DNA of 18,384 bases from Campylobacterales bacterium (lineage in GTDB: Bacteria; Campylobacterota; Campylobacteria; Campylobacterales; QNZT01). The stretch is taken from positions 1 to 18,384 of the forward strand of contig WGAE01000132.1 of assembly GCA_015489185.1 (NCBI GenBank), written 5' to 3'. Below, piece by piece: positions 1 to 10,100 of the stretch. Numbering within the stretch: the first letter of the stretch is position 1; the number at the start of each line of letters is the position of its first letter. Position numbers and translations under genes: made by a program. The notes below the pieces were generated by a model. It had not been told where the DNA came from. It was given only the letters and a program-made list of their open reading frames with translations, and did not search any database.

Positions 1-736
1 CTTTGAGCGTTTGCTCGATATTGGCTTTTGCCTGTTCGAAAGAGACATTACCTGCAGGTTTTTTATCTTCGAGATAGATCACATGATATCCAAACTGTGT
101 TTTGACAGGTGTATGGGTAAATTCACCCTTTTTGAGTTTGAACGCCGCATCGCTGAAAGGCTTAACCATACGTTTGGCGTCAAACCATCCAAGATCACCG
201 CCGTTTGCCGCACTCGGTCCTGTCGACTTTTTCTTCGCCAGTTCAATGAATTTCTTCTTGACATCTTTGGCTTTTTTCAGTTCGTTGATCACCTTTTGCG
301 CTTCCGCTTTGGTTTTGAGCAAAATGTGTCTTGCGTGCGCAGTTGCGGGACGTTTGAACATTTGAATATTTTTATTGTAGAAATCTTTCATCTCTTTTTC
401 AGAGACTTTAACACTGTCAAACTGCTTTTTCATCCACATCTCAAGGGCGAGATCTTTTTTCATCTGTTCAAGTGTCTTTTTGAACTCAGGCTCTTTTTCG
501 ATACCCGATTTAATCGCTTTGTCGGCAAGTAATTTCTTCTCGACCGCCTGCTCGATAATCTTTTTCTGCTGATCTTTGGTCAGTTTGTCAAACTGCGCAC
601 CGGGAATTACCTGCATAATCGCTCTGATATCTTTGTCGGTAATCTCCTGTCCGTTGACCGTCGCATAAGTTTTTGCCTGCAGTGCGGAACCGAAAATTGC
701 CGCAGCCACGGCAGTTGCTATTACTAATTTTTTCAT
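1..736 (-). CDS. Periplasmic PpiC/SurA-type peptidyl-prolyl isomerase (Peb4/CBF2-like), C-terminus cut by window edge
   Basis: Parvulin-family prolyl isomerase and chaperone that assists folding of exported and outer-membrane proteins in the periplasm. The visible 245 residues start with a signal peptide (about 1-21, cleavage after LQA). A SurA-N-like helical region follows (about 25-125), then a parvulin domain (about 131-226) with the family signatures HARHILL (134-140), GGDLGWF (179-185) and FGYHVIYL (215-222). Campylobacter Peb4/CBF2 proteins are about 270 residues, so probably only some 25-30 residues are missing. I chose the ATG at 736 because AAGGA lies 7 nt upstream; the ATG at 745 sits directly on that Shine-Dalgarno and is unlikely. 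It follows the protease operon in the same direction but has about 100 bp of upstream DNA with its own promoter-like -10 box. Family assignment is confident; the exact orthologue name is not. Confidence 0.93.
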   Translation of the reverse strand, partial: MKKLVIATAVAAAIFGSALQAKTYATVNGQEITDKDIRAIMQVIPGAQFDKLTKDQQKKIIEQAVEKKLLADKAIKSGIEKEPEFKKTLEQMKKDLALEMWMKKQFDSVKVSEKEMKDFYNKNIQMFKRPATAHARHILLKTKAEAQKVINELKKAKDVKKKFIELAKKKSTGPSAANGGDLGWFDAKRMVKPFSDAAFKLKKGEFTHTPVKTQFGYHVIYLEDKKPAGNVSFEQAKANIEQTLK

Positions 737-774
737 TCTGTTCATCCTTTATTCGAAAGTATTTTGAAGATAAT

Positions 775-780
775 ACTATA
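775..780 (-). promoter_or_regulatory. Candidate -10 box for the PpiC gene
   Basis: On the minus strand this reads TATAGT, 38 nt upstream of the PpiC start codon, in an AT-rich spacer of about 100 bp. No convincing -35 box stands 16-18 nt upstream, which is common in Campylobacterota. A TTGTCA occurs further upstream (about 812-817), but its spacing is too long to pair with this box. I see no hairpin followed by a T-run in the spacer, so there is no visible terminator for the operon that ends at 837. Confidence 0.4.
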
Positions 781-836
781 ACCTTACTTTATTAATGCAA
801 AGCAAATAGTGTGACAAAAGAAAAGAGTCTGTATCG

Positions 837-1250
837 CTAGTGTAACCGTCTCGTACGATGCCAGTTCGGACGCGCATAGTCGACAGACTCCTGTGTGTTA
901 ATACAGTTACAAAGGGTGATGATCTCTTCCTCCGAATCTACCCTAAAGAGATAAAGTCCCGCACCTCCGATATCTTTCAACAATTTGAGCCGATAACGTT
1001 TCGCAAACTCCGCCAGTTCCGTTTGATCAACCTCTTCATGAAAGCGGACAATGATTTTTCGCGTATCAACAAAACGTGTCCCGTTTGCAACAATAGCATT
1101 TTTATAATAGATCCGCGGTGCGTGTAGTGTACGTAACTGCTTTTTTGAGAATAGAAAATGTACCGCACTACCGTCAGGCAAGTGCAGTGTTTGCGCCCAA
1201 AGCCCGCCTCCCAGCAAACAGATCCACCATATGTATCGTAAACCTTTCAT
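837..1250 (-). CDS. Secreted standalone S8 prodomain-like protein, probable external chaperone/inhibitor of the adjacent subtilase
   Basis: 137 residues with a Sec signal peptide (about 1-19, cleavage LWA/Q). Residues about 45-131 look like the N-terminal prodomain of fervidolysin/kexin-type subtilases. There is a YYKNA...G...VDTRKIIVRF strand region, a helix (about 75-87), a glycine-containing hairpin and the typical end motif SVDYARPNW, which usually sits just before the catalytic domain. The protein stops at TRRLH right after that motif, so there is no protease domain. Its ATG overlaps the TGA of the subtilase gene (ATGA), and GGAG lies 7 nt upstream inside that gene, which points to coupled translation. 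The arrangement matches Aeromonas sobria ORF2, the external chaperone of the propeptide-deficient protease ASP. Function is inferred from fold signature and context. An independent secreted protease inhibitor is the main alternative. Confidence 0.82.
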   Translation of the reverse strand: MKGLRYIWWICLLGGGLWAQTLHLPDGSAVHFLFSKKQLRTLHAPRIYYKNAIVANGTRFVDTRKIIVRFHEEVDQTELAEFAKRYRLKLLKDIGGAGLYLFRVDSEEEIITLCNCINTQESVDYARPNWHRTRRLH

Positions 1251-2860
1251 AACGCAACTCCGTAGATATCGAGCGTAACACCGATCAAAGTCCCTTTGTC
1301 TTTGGTGGAGATATCACTAACATTGATACGCCACTCACCACTCGCATTTTCATCCATCAATCCAAGGATACCAAAAGACCAGGGGTTATATGCGTCCTGC
1401 GTCAAAGTTCCGCCGTCGGTAATCTGCATCGATGTCCCGGCAGGGGATTGCAGGGAAATTTTCAAATCACCGCTGTAGGTGTGATCGGTGCGTATCGTCA
1501 GCACAACATATTCGATCCGTACCAACGCATTTATCGGTAATGAGATATTGACACCCGTCGTATTGTTGTCGGGAATAGGAAGCTGAAGTTTTTCGGCGGC
1601 AGCATGCAGGTGTACTTGTTTGCCCAGCCCCGGAAAGTTTTTCGCCACATCGGTTGCCACCACCGGATCGATTCGTCCAAACCCGTAACGTCTGTTAAAG
1701 TGCAAACCTGCACTGTTTGTGATCCAGTCACTTGCATTGCCATCTGTTTTTTGCGCGGTATGCGCGATGATATAACGCACATCACGATAATTAAGCGACG
1801 GATTTGCTTCCCGCATCAAAGCGATCACACCCGAAACAATCGGTACCGCCGCGGACGTACCGTCGAACTTATTGGTATAGGCATACATTTCGTTACCGGC
1901 AACACGCCAGTGCGTATCGGCGCGATCGTAACCGACATCGATACCGACAAGATCGGTCGTCACAATTCCGCTTCCCCGATCGGCTCTACCTCCAGGAGCA
2001 CTGCACAACAGATTCGTACCGAAATTGGAATATCCAGCCGCCGTACCGTTTTTCTCCAAAGCGCCGACTACCAGCGTATACCGGCTGTTGAGAACTGAAC
2101 TGAAATCGGTATTGCTTGCTTCATTCCCGGCCGCAAATATGAAAATCGTCGGATCACGCCGCATCTTCGTCTCGATCGCATCGAGTACAACTCGGTCATC
2201 ATCCAGTCCAAAGGAAAGATCACCACCCCAGCTATTTGAAGAGATATCGATATTTGGATAGAGCATTGCCGAGGCAAAGGCGTCGTCGTCACCTGAACTG
2301 AACACATTCAAACCGACCAGTGTCGCGTCGGGAGCGACACCGATGATACCTTTACCGTTATATGCCGCCGCAATCACCCCCGCTACCGCAGTTCCGTGCG
2401 GCGCATCCGTAAACGGGTCATGTAATTCCGCTTCCGTTGCGGAAGGGTCGTTACTTGCGTCGCTGAATCGATAAGAGTTTGCCAGATCAAGATTGTCCGC
2501 CAGATCGGGATGGCTTGCATCGATTCCCGAATCGACCACACCGATACGCACGCCTTTCCCGGTATAATCTTCCCAGACCGTTGCAACATCGATCCCCTCT
2601 TTTTGCAGATACCACTGGTTTGCAAAAAGAGGATCGAGCGCATTTGCTGCCGTTTTGGTCTGGTTTTGTTCGGTAATCTCTTGTTGCGGTTGTTTTTGTT
2701 CCGTTTGTGTTGTCACCTCTTCATGAAGTCTCTTTTTTGCTTTGCCGGTTGTTGTATTGTCACCACACCCTGCAAAAAACACAACGATCAGCAAAACAAA
2801 AAAATATTCGGAGATACCGAAGCGAAAAACGCTTCGATAACTCCCGGAGGCAGTAAACAC
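1247..2860 (-). CDS. Kexin-like (S8B) subtilisin-family serine protease, lipoprotein with P/Homo-B domain, lacking a prodomain
   Basis: 537 residues starting with GTG; AAGGAG lies 7 nt upstream, overlapping the end of the previous gene's spacer. The N-terminus has a long hydrophobic signal ending in FAGC, so Cys32 is a probable lipidation site. A short Gln/Glu/Thr-rich linker (33-75) contains KKRLH at 42-46. DPLFANQWYL (76-85) then opens a catalytic domain with Asp110 (VVDSGID), His155 (PHGTAVAG), oxyanion Asn246 (AAGN) and Ser336 (DGTSAAVP), so all catalytic residues are present. Residues about 400-537 form a P/Homo-B beta-sandwich as in kexin and furin. Only about 40 linker residues separate lipid anchor and catalytic start, too few for the usual inhibitor/chaperone prodomain of about 80 residues. 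That domain appears to be supplied by the overlapping downstream gene. Likely acts at the cell surface or in the periplasm with dibasic preference (inference). Confidence 0.93.
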   Translation of the reverse strand: MFTASGSYRSVFRFGISEYFFVLLIVVFFAGCGDNTTTGKAKKRLHEEVTTQTEQKQPQQEITEQNQTKTAANALDPLFANQWYLQKEGIDVATVWEDYTGKGVRIGVVDSGIDASHPDLADNLDLANSYRFSDASNDPSATEAELHDPFTDAPHGTAVAGVIAAAYNGKGIIGVAPDATLVGLNVFSSGDDDAFASAMLYPNIDISSNSWGGDLSFGLDDDRVVLDAIETKMRRDPTIFIFAAGNEASNTDFSSVLNSRYTLVVGALEKNGTAAGYSNFGTNLLCSAPGGRADRGSGIVTTDLVGIDVGYDRADTHWRVAGNEMYAYTNKFDGTSAAVPIVSGVIALMREANPSLNYRDVRYIIAHTAQKTDGNASDWITNSAGLHFNRRYGFGRIDPVVATDVAKNFPGLGKQVHLHAAAEKLQLPIPDNNTTGVNISLPINALVRIEYVVLTIRTDHTYSGDLKISLQSPAGTSMQITDGGTLTQDAYNPWSFGILGLMDENASGEWRINVSDISTKDKGTLIGVTLDIYGVAL

Positions 2861-2871
2861 GCTTACTCTCC

Positions 2872-5800
2872 TTACTGTTGCGGTGTCTGTATCGTCATCG
2901 TTTCGATTACACTGTTTGCAACCACTTCATCGGGCAAATTGTTTGCATCATACGATGGAATACCCTTGATCACCAGTCTGTACATAGAATCCGGTTGCAG
3001 ATTACCGAATGTCACAGTCGGACGATTCATGCTGTACTGATCATCGAACTGGACTGAAATTTGTGCATCGATTTTGGTGCCGTTGACATCGTATACTTCA
3101 AAATTACCCGGATTAATCTGATAGCCGTCTTGCATATTTTGTATTTCAAACGTCAAGGCGTTTGCCCCGTTACCGTAGAGAAGACCGACATACGGCAATT
3201 GCACTCTGTTGACATATTGCTGCTCTTTATCGAGCGCATACGCCTGATCACCGACACGGTATGCGATATGTGCATGCATACTGACATCGTAAGGATCGCC
3301 GGAAATCGGTTGAATCATGGCACCGTTATCATAACGCCATGCGCCTGCATTGTACTTCTGAGCGTTGTTATAGCGATCGGTGACATCGATCGTTGTCGAA
3401 TTGGCATCGAGAACAACACCCTCTTTGAGCATCAGCGGCAACAATACTCGATTGTCATTGTTATCGTAATCTGCATAAATTTCATTGGTCGATCCGAGCA
3501 TATAACTCGTATTGGCAGGTAAATGTGCATTTTGTCTGAAATATAACGCTTCTCCCACCTGTGCAAATGTCATCTTGACCGGTTTTTGCAACGTTTTAAG
3601 CTCCTGAGCGCCGAATGCCGCTTTGATCGTTTTGCCCGCTTTGAGCGAGAGTGTATATTGCTTGGTTGTATCAAGCGGATTCGCCAGTTGCAATACCACC
3701 GTTTTGCCGTGACCTTCGATGCCGGTGATCGCTACGGTCGTACCGTCGTTTGCCTTCACTTCGAGTTTAATATCACTGAGTGTTCCGTCTTCGGCAATCG
3801 TGGCGATATCACTTGGTGCAATCATACGGTTAAAATCGATCGCGATCGCCTGGTTTGCGACTGAGAGGGTATGGATATTTTCCACTTTGACAGGCACCAA
3901 ATCGGGCAGGACATCCTCCATAATCGTTACAGGACGTGTCAATGACATATTGTTGACGACAGGCTGACCGTTCATCGGGTTGACAAACGTCATATCTTCC
4001 CCGTCTGCTTTGGCGATCTCTACCTGCAACACACTGTAAAGTGTACGAGGAACCGGGAATCGGATCTCTGTAGTCATATTGTCGTCATTTCGATCAAAAT
4101 CATATTGCGGTGTATAGGGTTCACCGTTAACTTTAACCGTAAAGAGACGATCGAGGTTATCGGTTTTGATCGGTGCGTTACTATGCATGACAACCCAGAT
4201 CGCTTCACTATTTGGCATATCATTTGGCATATCGTCATATCCACTCTCTGACTGATCCGGTCCGGCAGAACCGACACTGGTACCGAAACCTTCACCGATA
4301 CCTGTATTTTCAAGTCTGAATTCCATCGTACCGATCGGTGCGGTTTTGAGCACTTTGGTCACTTTGTCAAGCTTTGTCGCCACTTCATCCGTCAAACCGT
4401 TTTGCAGATCGAACGTCACTTCATATGTTTTATTGTAATCTGCCGCAAATGCTGCATGATGCGGCGCATCTGAATTGTTTCCATATCCGTAATACTCCAT
4501 TCGGCTTTCAACAGAACAGATACGACCGGATATTCTCCACTCATCATTTACACTCCACTCATAATGTGGAGGTGCAATTTCGACCTCCTCACCGTTTTGC
4601 GTTACTTTGAGTGAGTCGGCAAGCAAACGATCCGCTTTTTGCGCGATATCCTGATTTTTATAAATATCATAACAACTCTGGTTTTGGCTACCGTCATTTG
4701 GAATGACTGCAAAAGGCAACTTCACTTCTGTATCGATCTCTGAAACCATGCGCAGACTCTCACCGCCGTTTGGATCACCGATAAACTCGAAGTGCGGTTG
4801 CTGTACATCGAAATGTCTGATCACAGTCAATGCATTTGGATCATTCTGTTCCCCTTTATACGCTTTGATTGTCGAGAAGCTTAAGAGTTTCGTATCATCC
4901 GGGAAGATGATATCCGAGAAGGCACTCTTGTCCGCCAGCACCAGTTCGTAGTTTTTATCGGCATCGATCGTAAATGCGACCGTCACTTCCGTACCGTCCT
5001 CACTATCTTCGAAAAAGAGTTTGCGTACGGGATGTGTATCATCTACCGGGACGGGTTGACCGTAACTGAGTACTTGAAGATTGTTCTCAAGTGCCTCTTT
5101 TTGCGCATCACTTAATCCGCCGAAGAAGAAGAGCTTGACTTTATGACGGAAATTTTCCCCTCTGACATGCACTTTTTGCATATACTCTTGTGGAATAAAC
5201 AGCATCTTCGGCGGTGTCGCAAACTCGGTGCTTTTTGACGCTACTTCATGTCCGTGCAGATCTTTGAAACCGGAAACGGTAATTTTATAACGTTGATTTG
5301 GCTGTAACCCGCGAATATCAAAATAGATACTGTACGGATCATGATCTTCCCATTCTTCAGTCCGTTCGATACGTCCGTTCGCACCTCCGGAAAGATTTTC
5401 GATCGAAATTGTGCCACTTTTTTTATCTACCGGTATGTTGAACCTCGCACTCTGTCGGTCATTGAAGAGGTCCTCGATGCTTTGCGGCTCGAGATCGACG
5501 ACGGCAGGTGTGACGGTTTTGAAAGTCGACGTTGCCTCGACAGGATTACCGGACATATCTTTTGCCCTAAACACCAGTGTATAGTTCGTCCCGTACGCCA
5601 GCGGTCGGTGTTTGATACCTACCGTCAAGCGGCTTGAACGCGGATAATCATACTTCCCGTTATCGTACATATTGTCATCATCAAAATAGATCACATCTTT
5701 TCCATACGTTGTCCCGTTTAACGTGAACGTTACGGTTGCGGGATCAAGCGTTTGTCCAAAGTTCAACTCCACATAAATCGGTGCATCCGGCTGTACCTCA

Positions 5801-7158
5801 ATTTGATCGGCTGCAGGATAGATACCGCCGACTTCAAGCTTACCGAACATCAATTTGCCGTCAACCGGCTTGACTGTACCCACAATCGCTTTTTGGGCAT
5901 CCGTCAAATCGAACTCGTATGAGACACCTGTTTTAAAAGAACCGAAGAGACTCACATCATGATCGCTGTTCCAGACAACTTTGAGAGGAATTTGTTCGGT
6001 TGTCCCCTCCTCTTTGAGTTTCAGTGAAGCAAGTGTCTCTTTCTGCTCCGCAGTAAGTGATTTAGGCAGATAGAGTGAAATCATACGCATACCTTCATGA
6101 ACTTCAGCCGAAGCGACGGAGAAAGCATCGACATGGATTGTATAGGTGTGATCTTCCGTCATTCTGTATGGATCATATTCGTTGATATAACGATCGAGTT
6201 TTTTAGATAAGGTAAGGGTATAGTCTCCAGCCGGTACTACCTCTTTGGTGTGGATGTACACCAATCCGGGACCGTAGTAGCCTTCATGATCCATTTCAAA
6301 TTCGAGCGGAATATTCTCTCCTGCACTATTTTTAAGGGAAATCTCATTTGTAAGTTCTCTGTCAATATACTCCCCGTCTCCCATATAACCGCTGATATGG
6401 AACAGTCTGACCGGTATTCCTTTATGGTGAAGCTCCAGGACTCCCAGAGGCAATGTTTTGGGTACGGAAGCAAAATCGTCGCTTTGCATTGGTGCCCCAT
6501 CTGCACCGCCTTCTACCTGCAAATCGATCGGTGTCACTTCACCCGCATTAACGGTAACAGAGACGGTTTGATACGCTCCGCTATCACTATTCGTTTCATA
6601 CGCAAGCACATACTCACCAACCGGTACACCGGTCAACGTAAAGGAACCGTCCTCTTTGGGAATACTGATATGATCGGTACCCGGCAGATAGACCGCATGT
6701 GCACCGACAATTTTACCGCTGATGGTACCCGTCGCCGTCAATGTAAAATTGATCACCGCCCTGCTCTGTTTTTTCAGCGTTACCGTACGCACACTGCTTT
6801 TTGCGACACGTTCATTTTGCGCGACAATTTGATATTGACCGTCCGGAAGGCCGGAGAGTGTATAGTTCCCCGCAGCATCCGAACGTGTTTTATAGACGGA
6901 ATGATTGTCGAGATTGTACGCGACAATCTCCGCTTCGTTGCTGACCACCGCACGTTGTCTGGCATTTGCCGGCGTCGTATCGATAACCACTTTACCCGTT
7001 ACCGAATTGTAACCGTATTCCGTTTTTTGCAGCGTATCGGTATTTCCCGTCGTTTTCGTTTTTGCCGACGGTGCGGTCGCGTTACCGCACCCGCCGAGTC
7101 CCAGTGCACCGATCAGCGCCGCTGAGAGAGATATGGTTATTACGTTCGTTCTTTTCAT
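2872..7158 (-). CDS. Giant multidomain lipoprotein with carboxypeptidase-regulatory-like and SbsA/Big_5-like modules
   Basis: 1428 residues. The signal peptide ends in the lipobox LGGC (Cys24), and AAGGAG lies 7 nt before the ATG. After a short Thr/Lys linker, residues about 53-215 hold two regulatory-like beta-sandwich modules (AAGNYTLSGLPDGQYQI and KEDGSFTLTGVPVGEYVL patterns). A long array of beta-rich modules follows. The one at about 445-550 (PDAPIYVELNFGQTLDPATV, then YTLVFRAKDMSGNPV) and the one at about 1095-1200 (IAIDFNRMIAPSDI) resemble bacterial Ig-like Big_5/SbsA domains. Cys829 and Cys881 could form a disulfide. No catalytic motif is visible. It sits 16 bp after the other giant lipoprotein and 11 bp before the protease, so the genes are almost certainly co-transcribed. 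It may be a surface scaffold or adhesin, or a client of the protease; the function is unknown. Confidence 0.9.
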   Translation of the reverse strand: MKRTNVITISLSAALIGALGLGGCGNATAPSAKTKTTGNTDTLQKTEYGYNSVTGKVVIDTTPANARQRAVVSNEAEIVAYNLDNHSVYKTRSDAAGNYTLSGLPDGQYQIVAQNERVAKSSVRTVTLKKQSRAVINFTLTATGTISGKIVGAHAVYLPGTDHISIPKEDGSFTLTGVPVGEYVLAYETNSDSGAYQTVSVTVNAGEVTPIDLQVEGGADGAPMQSDDFASVPKTLPLGVLELHHKGIPVRLFHISGYMGDGEYIDRELTNEISLKNSAGENIPLEFEMDHEGYYGPGLVYIHTKEVVPAGDYTLTLSKKLDRYINEYDPYRMTEDHTYTIHVDAFSVASAEVHEGMRMISLYLPKSLTAEQKETLASLKLKEEGTTEQIPLKVVWNSDHDVSLFGSFKTGVSYEFDLTDAQKAIVGTVKPVDGKLMFGKLEVGGIYPAADQIEVQPDAPIYVELNFGQTLDPATVTFTLNGTTYGKDVIYFDDDNMYDNGKYDYPRSSRLTVGIKHRPLAYGTNYTLVFRAKDMSGNPVEATSTFKTVTPAVVDLEPQSIEDLFNDRQSARFNIPVDKKSGTISIENLSGGANGRIERTEEWEDHDPYSIYFDIRGLQPNQRYKITVSGFKDLHGHEVASKSTEFATPPKMLFIPQEYMQKVHVRGENFRHKVKLFFFGGLSDAQKEALENNLQVLSYGQPVPVDDTHPVRKLFFEDSEDGTEVTVAFTIDADKNYELVLADKSAFSDIIFPDDTKLLSFSTIKAYKGEQNDPNALTVIRHFDVQQPHFEFIGDPNGGESLRMVSEIDTEVKLPFAVIPNDGSQNQSCYDIYKNQDIAQKADRLLADSLKVTQNGEEVEIAPPHYEWSVNDEWRISGRICSVESRMEYYGYGNNSDAPHHAAFAADYNKTYEVTFDLQNGLTDEVATKLDKVTKVLKTAPIGTMEFRLENTGIGEGFGTSVGSAGPDQSESGYDDMPNDMPNSEAIWVVMHSNAPIKTDNLDRLFTVKVNGEPYTPQYDFDRNDDNMTTEIRFPVPRTLYSVLQVEIAKADGEDMTFVNPMNGQPVVNNMSLTRPVTIMEDVLPDLVPVKVENIHTLSVANQAIAIDFNRMIAPSDIATIAEDGTLSDIKLEVKANDGTTVAITGIEGHGKTVVLQLANPLDTTKQYTLSLKAGKTIKAAFGAQELKTLQKPVKMTFAQVGEALYFRQNAHLPANTSYMLGSTNEIYADYDNNDNRVLLPLMLKEGVVLDANSTTIDVTDRYNNAQKYNAGAWRYDNGAMIQPISGDPYDVSMHAHIAYRVGDQAYALDKEQQYVNRVQLPYVGLLYGNGANALTFEIQNMQDGYQINPGNFEVYDVNGTKIDAQISVQFDDQYSMNRPTVTFGNLQPDSMYRLVIKGIPSYDANNLPDEVVANSVIETMTIQTPQQ
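4210..4233 (-). repeat. 12-bp tandem duplication inside the 1428-residue lipoprotein gene
   Basis: The 12-mer atttggcatatc (plus strand) occurs twice in direct tandem and keeps the frame. It encodes a repeated Asp-Met-Pro-Asn in an acidic, glycine-containing loop (about residues 976-983). It is probably a simple slippage duplication tolerated in a loop. Confidence 0.9.
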
Positions 7159-7174
7159 GAAATGCTCCTTTTTT

Positions 7175-10100
7175 TTATTTAATAATCACTACTTGCGTTT
7201 GACTGACGAAACCGTCACCACCGCTTACTACCAGATAGTAAGTTCCCGCTTCCAAATTCGTAAATTGATATGCACCTGTCTCATCGGTTTGTACGGTCAT
7301 ATCGTAGAGGGCAGGATCGTTTACGTTATAGAGTCGTACATATGCTCCCGAAATTACATTGCCTGCCTGATCCGTGACAATACCGTGTACACTGTGCGCT
7401 TCATCGGTCACATTATCCGCACTTGCCACAATCGCAATACTTTGTGCAAATTGTGCACCGTCGATTTCAAATGCGAGACTGATTTTATAGGTTCCCTCTT
7501 TGTCCGGAACAACCGTCGCTTTTGTCCCGTCTACACGCAATTGCGGCTGCGCGCCTTCCGGTTTCTCTTCAACCTTCCAGACCGCATCCGTTGGAATCGT
7601 ATAAGTATCGTCGTTCAAGGAAGCGTCGATCACAAACGTACTGCCGACTTTTTGGATCGGTTTATTCGCCTCCAGTTTCAATACCACCGGTTTGACCTCG
7701 ATGGTCATTGTCGCAGGATCACCTTTGATACCGTCTTCATTCGTCGCAACTACCGTGACGGTATAACTACCCGGTTGTTGTGCGGTAAATTCCGCACCAC
7801 CCGTTTTGGGATAGATATTAGCACCTTCGCTTACTTGCCATTTCAAACGACTCTTGACATTGACACCGGCACTAATCTCTGTACGCCCGCCTACCGGAAT
7901 TTGCGTATGTGCCGCTTCCAGTGTCACCACCGGTTTTGCCGCAGGTACGACAACATTGATTGCGACCGTCTCATTACGCTCTTTTTGTCCGTCGGAAACG
8001 GTCAACTTCAGTGGATACGTACCGCTTGTCATATTTTGTTCAAGTGTGATGACGCCACTGCTTTTGTCTGAAACTATTTTGTTATCAAACATCCAGCGAA
8101 ATGTCACCGGATCCAGATCAGGATCGTAAGCCAATGCGCTAAACTGCACACTCTTGCCTGCTTTGACTGTTTGGGGCACTACTTTCACCTGTGTAATCTG
8201 CGGTGCCCTGTTCGTGACGATTTCTATTGTGCGTTCTCTTTTGATCGTTGCGTTTTTACCGTCGTTAACACCCAGTGTCACCGTAATTTTTCCGGTAGCG
8301 TTTTGCGGAATCTGCAGGGTTGCCGTGGAGCGATTCGCATCTGCTATCGGTAACGTACCCGCATCGTTTTTCGCGCTCCAGTGATAGGAGACAGATCGCT
8401 CTTCCGGATCTTCCGCCAGGGCTTCGAGTCGGATCATCTCACCTGCTTTCGCTTTTACAGGAACAAAGAACTGTTTGATCAGCGGCGGTCTGTCCTCGAC
8501 GATATCGAATACCACCCTTTTCGATGCCGTTTTGCCGGCCTCATCTTTGACAACCACTTTAAACGCATGCCTTCCCGTATCCAGGTTACGAATATCGTAT
8601 GTATGATTTGCATCCGCACCGAAACCTTTGACATCGAGTACGGAACCGATATCACCAAATTCGTAAGAGAGTGTTGTCCCTTCCGGATCGTACGCCTCTA
8701 CATGGACCTGCAACGCATTCACAGGATTACCGTTGATATCCTGCAGCGTATCACCCGCTTTGATCAATGTTCTCGGATTGTAAGTGACGCTTTCGATAAC
8801 AGGACGAAGATCGTTTTCGATCACTACAGTGAACGATTTGGAGATATACTCCCTGCCGTCAGTCACCGATACGCCAATATCGAATATTCCCACTTTTCCG
8901 GAAGGATCGATCGTGAGTGTTGCCCCGTCAGCCGTTGCAAGCGCATCGTTATAACGCCAGGTATACTGCAACGTATCTCCGTTGGCGTCATCCGCATGTG
9001 CGATCAGTGCTACCGGTTGATCGCTGCTCTTGAGATAGAGTGTATCCCCAAATTCCTGATCGTTTACCTTGACGGTCAGATTCGCAGGCGCGACATTGTT
9101 ATCTGCACGGAACAGGATTGTCTTTTCTACCTCATCGATACCGTCACTGACACCGATTACGAGACGATAGTTGCCGGAAAAGATATTTTTGGAAACGGTG
9201 ATGTTATTCTCCTCAACCTGCACCACATCGATCTGTTCACCGAAATCGTTATACAAGCGTGCACGATAGTAGAGTTTGGCCCCTTCCGGATCGTGTGCCG
9301 CGATGAGAATGTGCATATCGTTTTGCATATTGTATACTTTCTGCACGCCGCTGACACGATCGATCACAGGTTTTGCATTTTCGGAAACGATCATACTCTG
9401 TTTGCTCGTAACAAAAAGATCACCGTCGGTCTCCTCCACTTTCGTGATGAAGGTAAGTTTACCGCTTTGTTGCGGTGTGATCGTCGCAATGCCCTCTTTC
9501 ACTTCGACCGTTTGCCCGTCGTAGAGAATTTCAGTACGTAATTTGTTGTTATCCGGATCGTAAGCGTCGACGTAAATATTCATCGGCTGTCCTACAATCG
9601 GTTCGTCCCAGCGCACACTTCTGATCACCGGAGCGATATTTGTATCGATTCTGATCTCGCCTGCATTCAATGTAGCGCCGCGTTCGATTGTGCTTGTCAG
9701 CGTTTGGGTCGTCAACAGCTTGTTCGCATCAGTCGCGTCATAAATATAAAGCGGCATCTCTTCAATACCCATCAAATCGCTTTTATCGATTGTAATGGTA
9801 AATTTACCTTCTGCATCAGTAGTCGCCGACAACCAGCCGTAACCGGTATAAACCGAAACACCTTCTACCGGAATTCCTTTTTCATTGATGACGCTTCCCG
9901 TTATCGTCGCACTTCTTCTGTCGATCACGAAATCGAGGTCTTTATGATCCTCGTTCTGCTCATTTTCGGCAATCGTAATGACATCCGGTCGCACGATATC
10001 GCCGTTGACAGGATCGTACGCGTGAATTTTCTGTCCGCCTTCTTTATAGAATAGGACCATTTTGTAGTACCCGTTCTCATCTGTAGTGACACTTTGGGAA

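Noticed and set aside
781..836. Possible rho-independent terminator after the chaperone gene.
   Set aside because: No stem followed by a T-run could be found on the minus strand. The TTTTC stretches are not preceded by a stable hairpin.
4210..4233. 12-bp tandem repeat as a possible phase-variation tract.
   Set aside because: Only two units, length a multiple of three and no homopolymer. Changes in copy number would not switch the reading frame.
6250..8071. Long plus-strand open frames (for example 291 and 312 codons) opposite the giant lipoprotein genes.
   Set aside because: They lie antisense to well-supported lipoprotein genes, are rich in Arg, Cys, His and Phe as expected for shadow frames, and have no domain, signal or ribosome-site support.
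8381..9541. A 386-codon plus-strand open frame.
   Set aside because: It is antisense to the Ig-module array; its composition (many Arg, Ile, Cys) is that of an antisense shadow of a gene lacking certain codons, and no family motif is visible.
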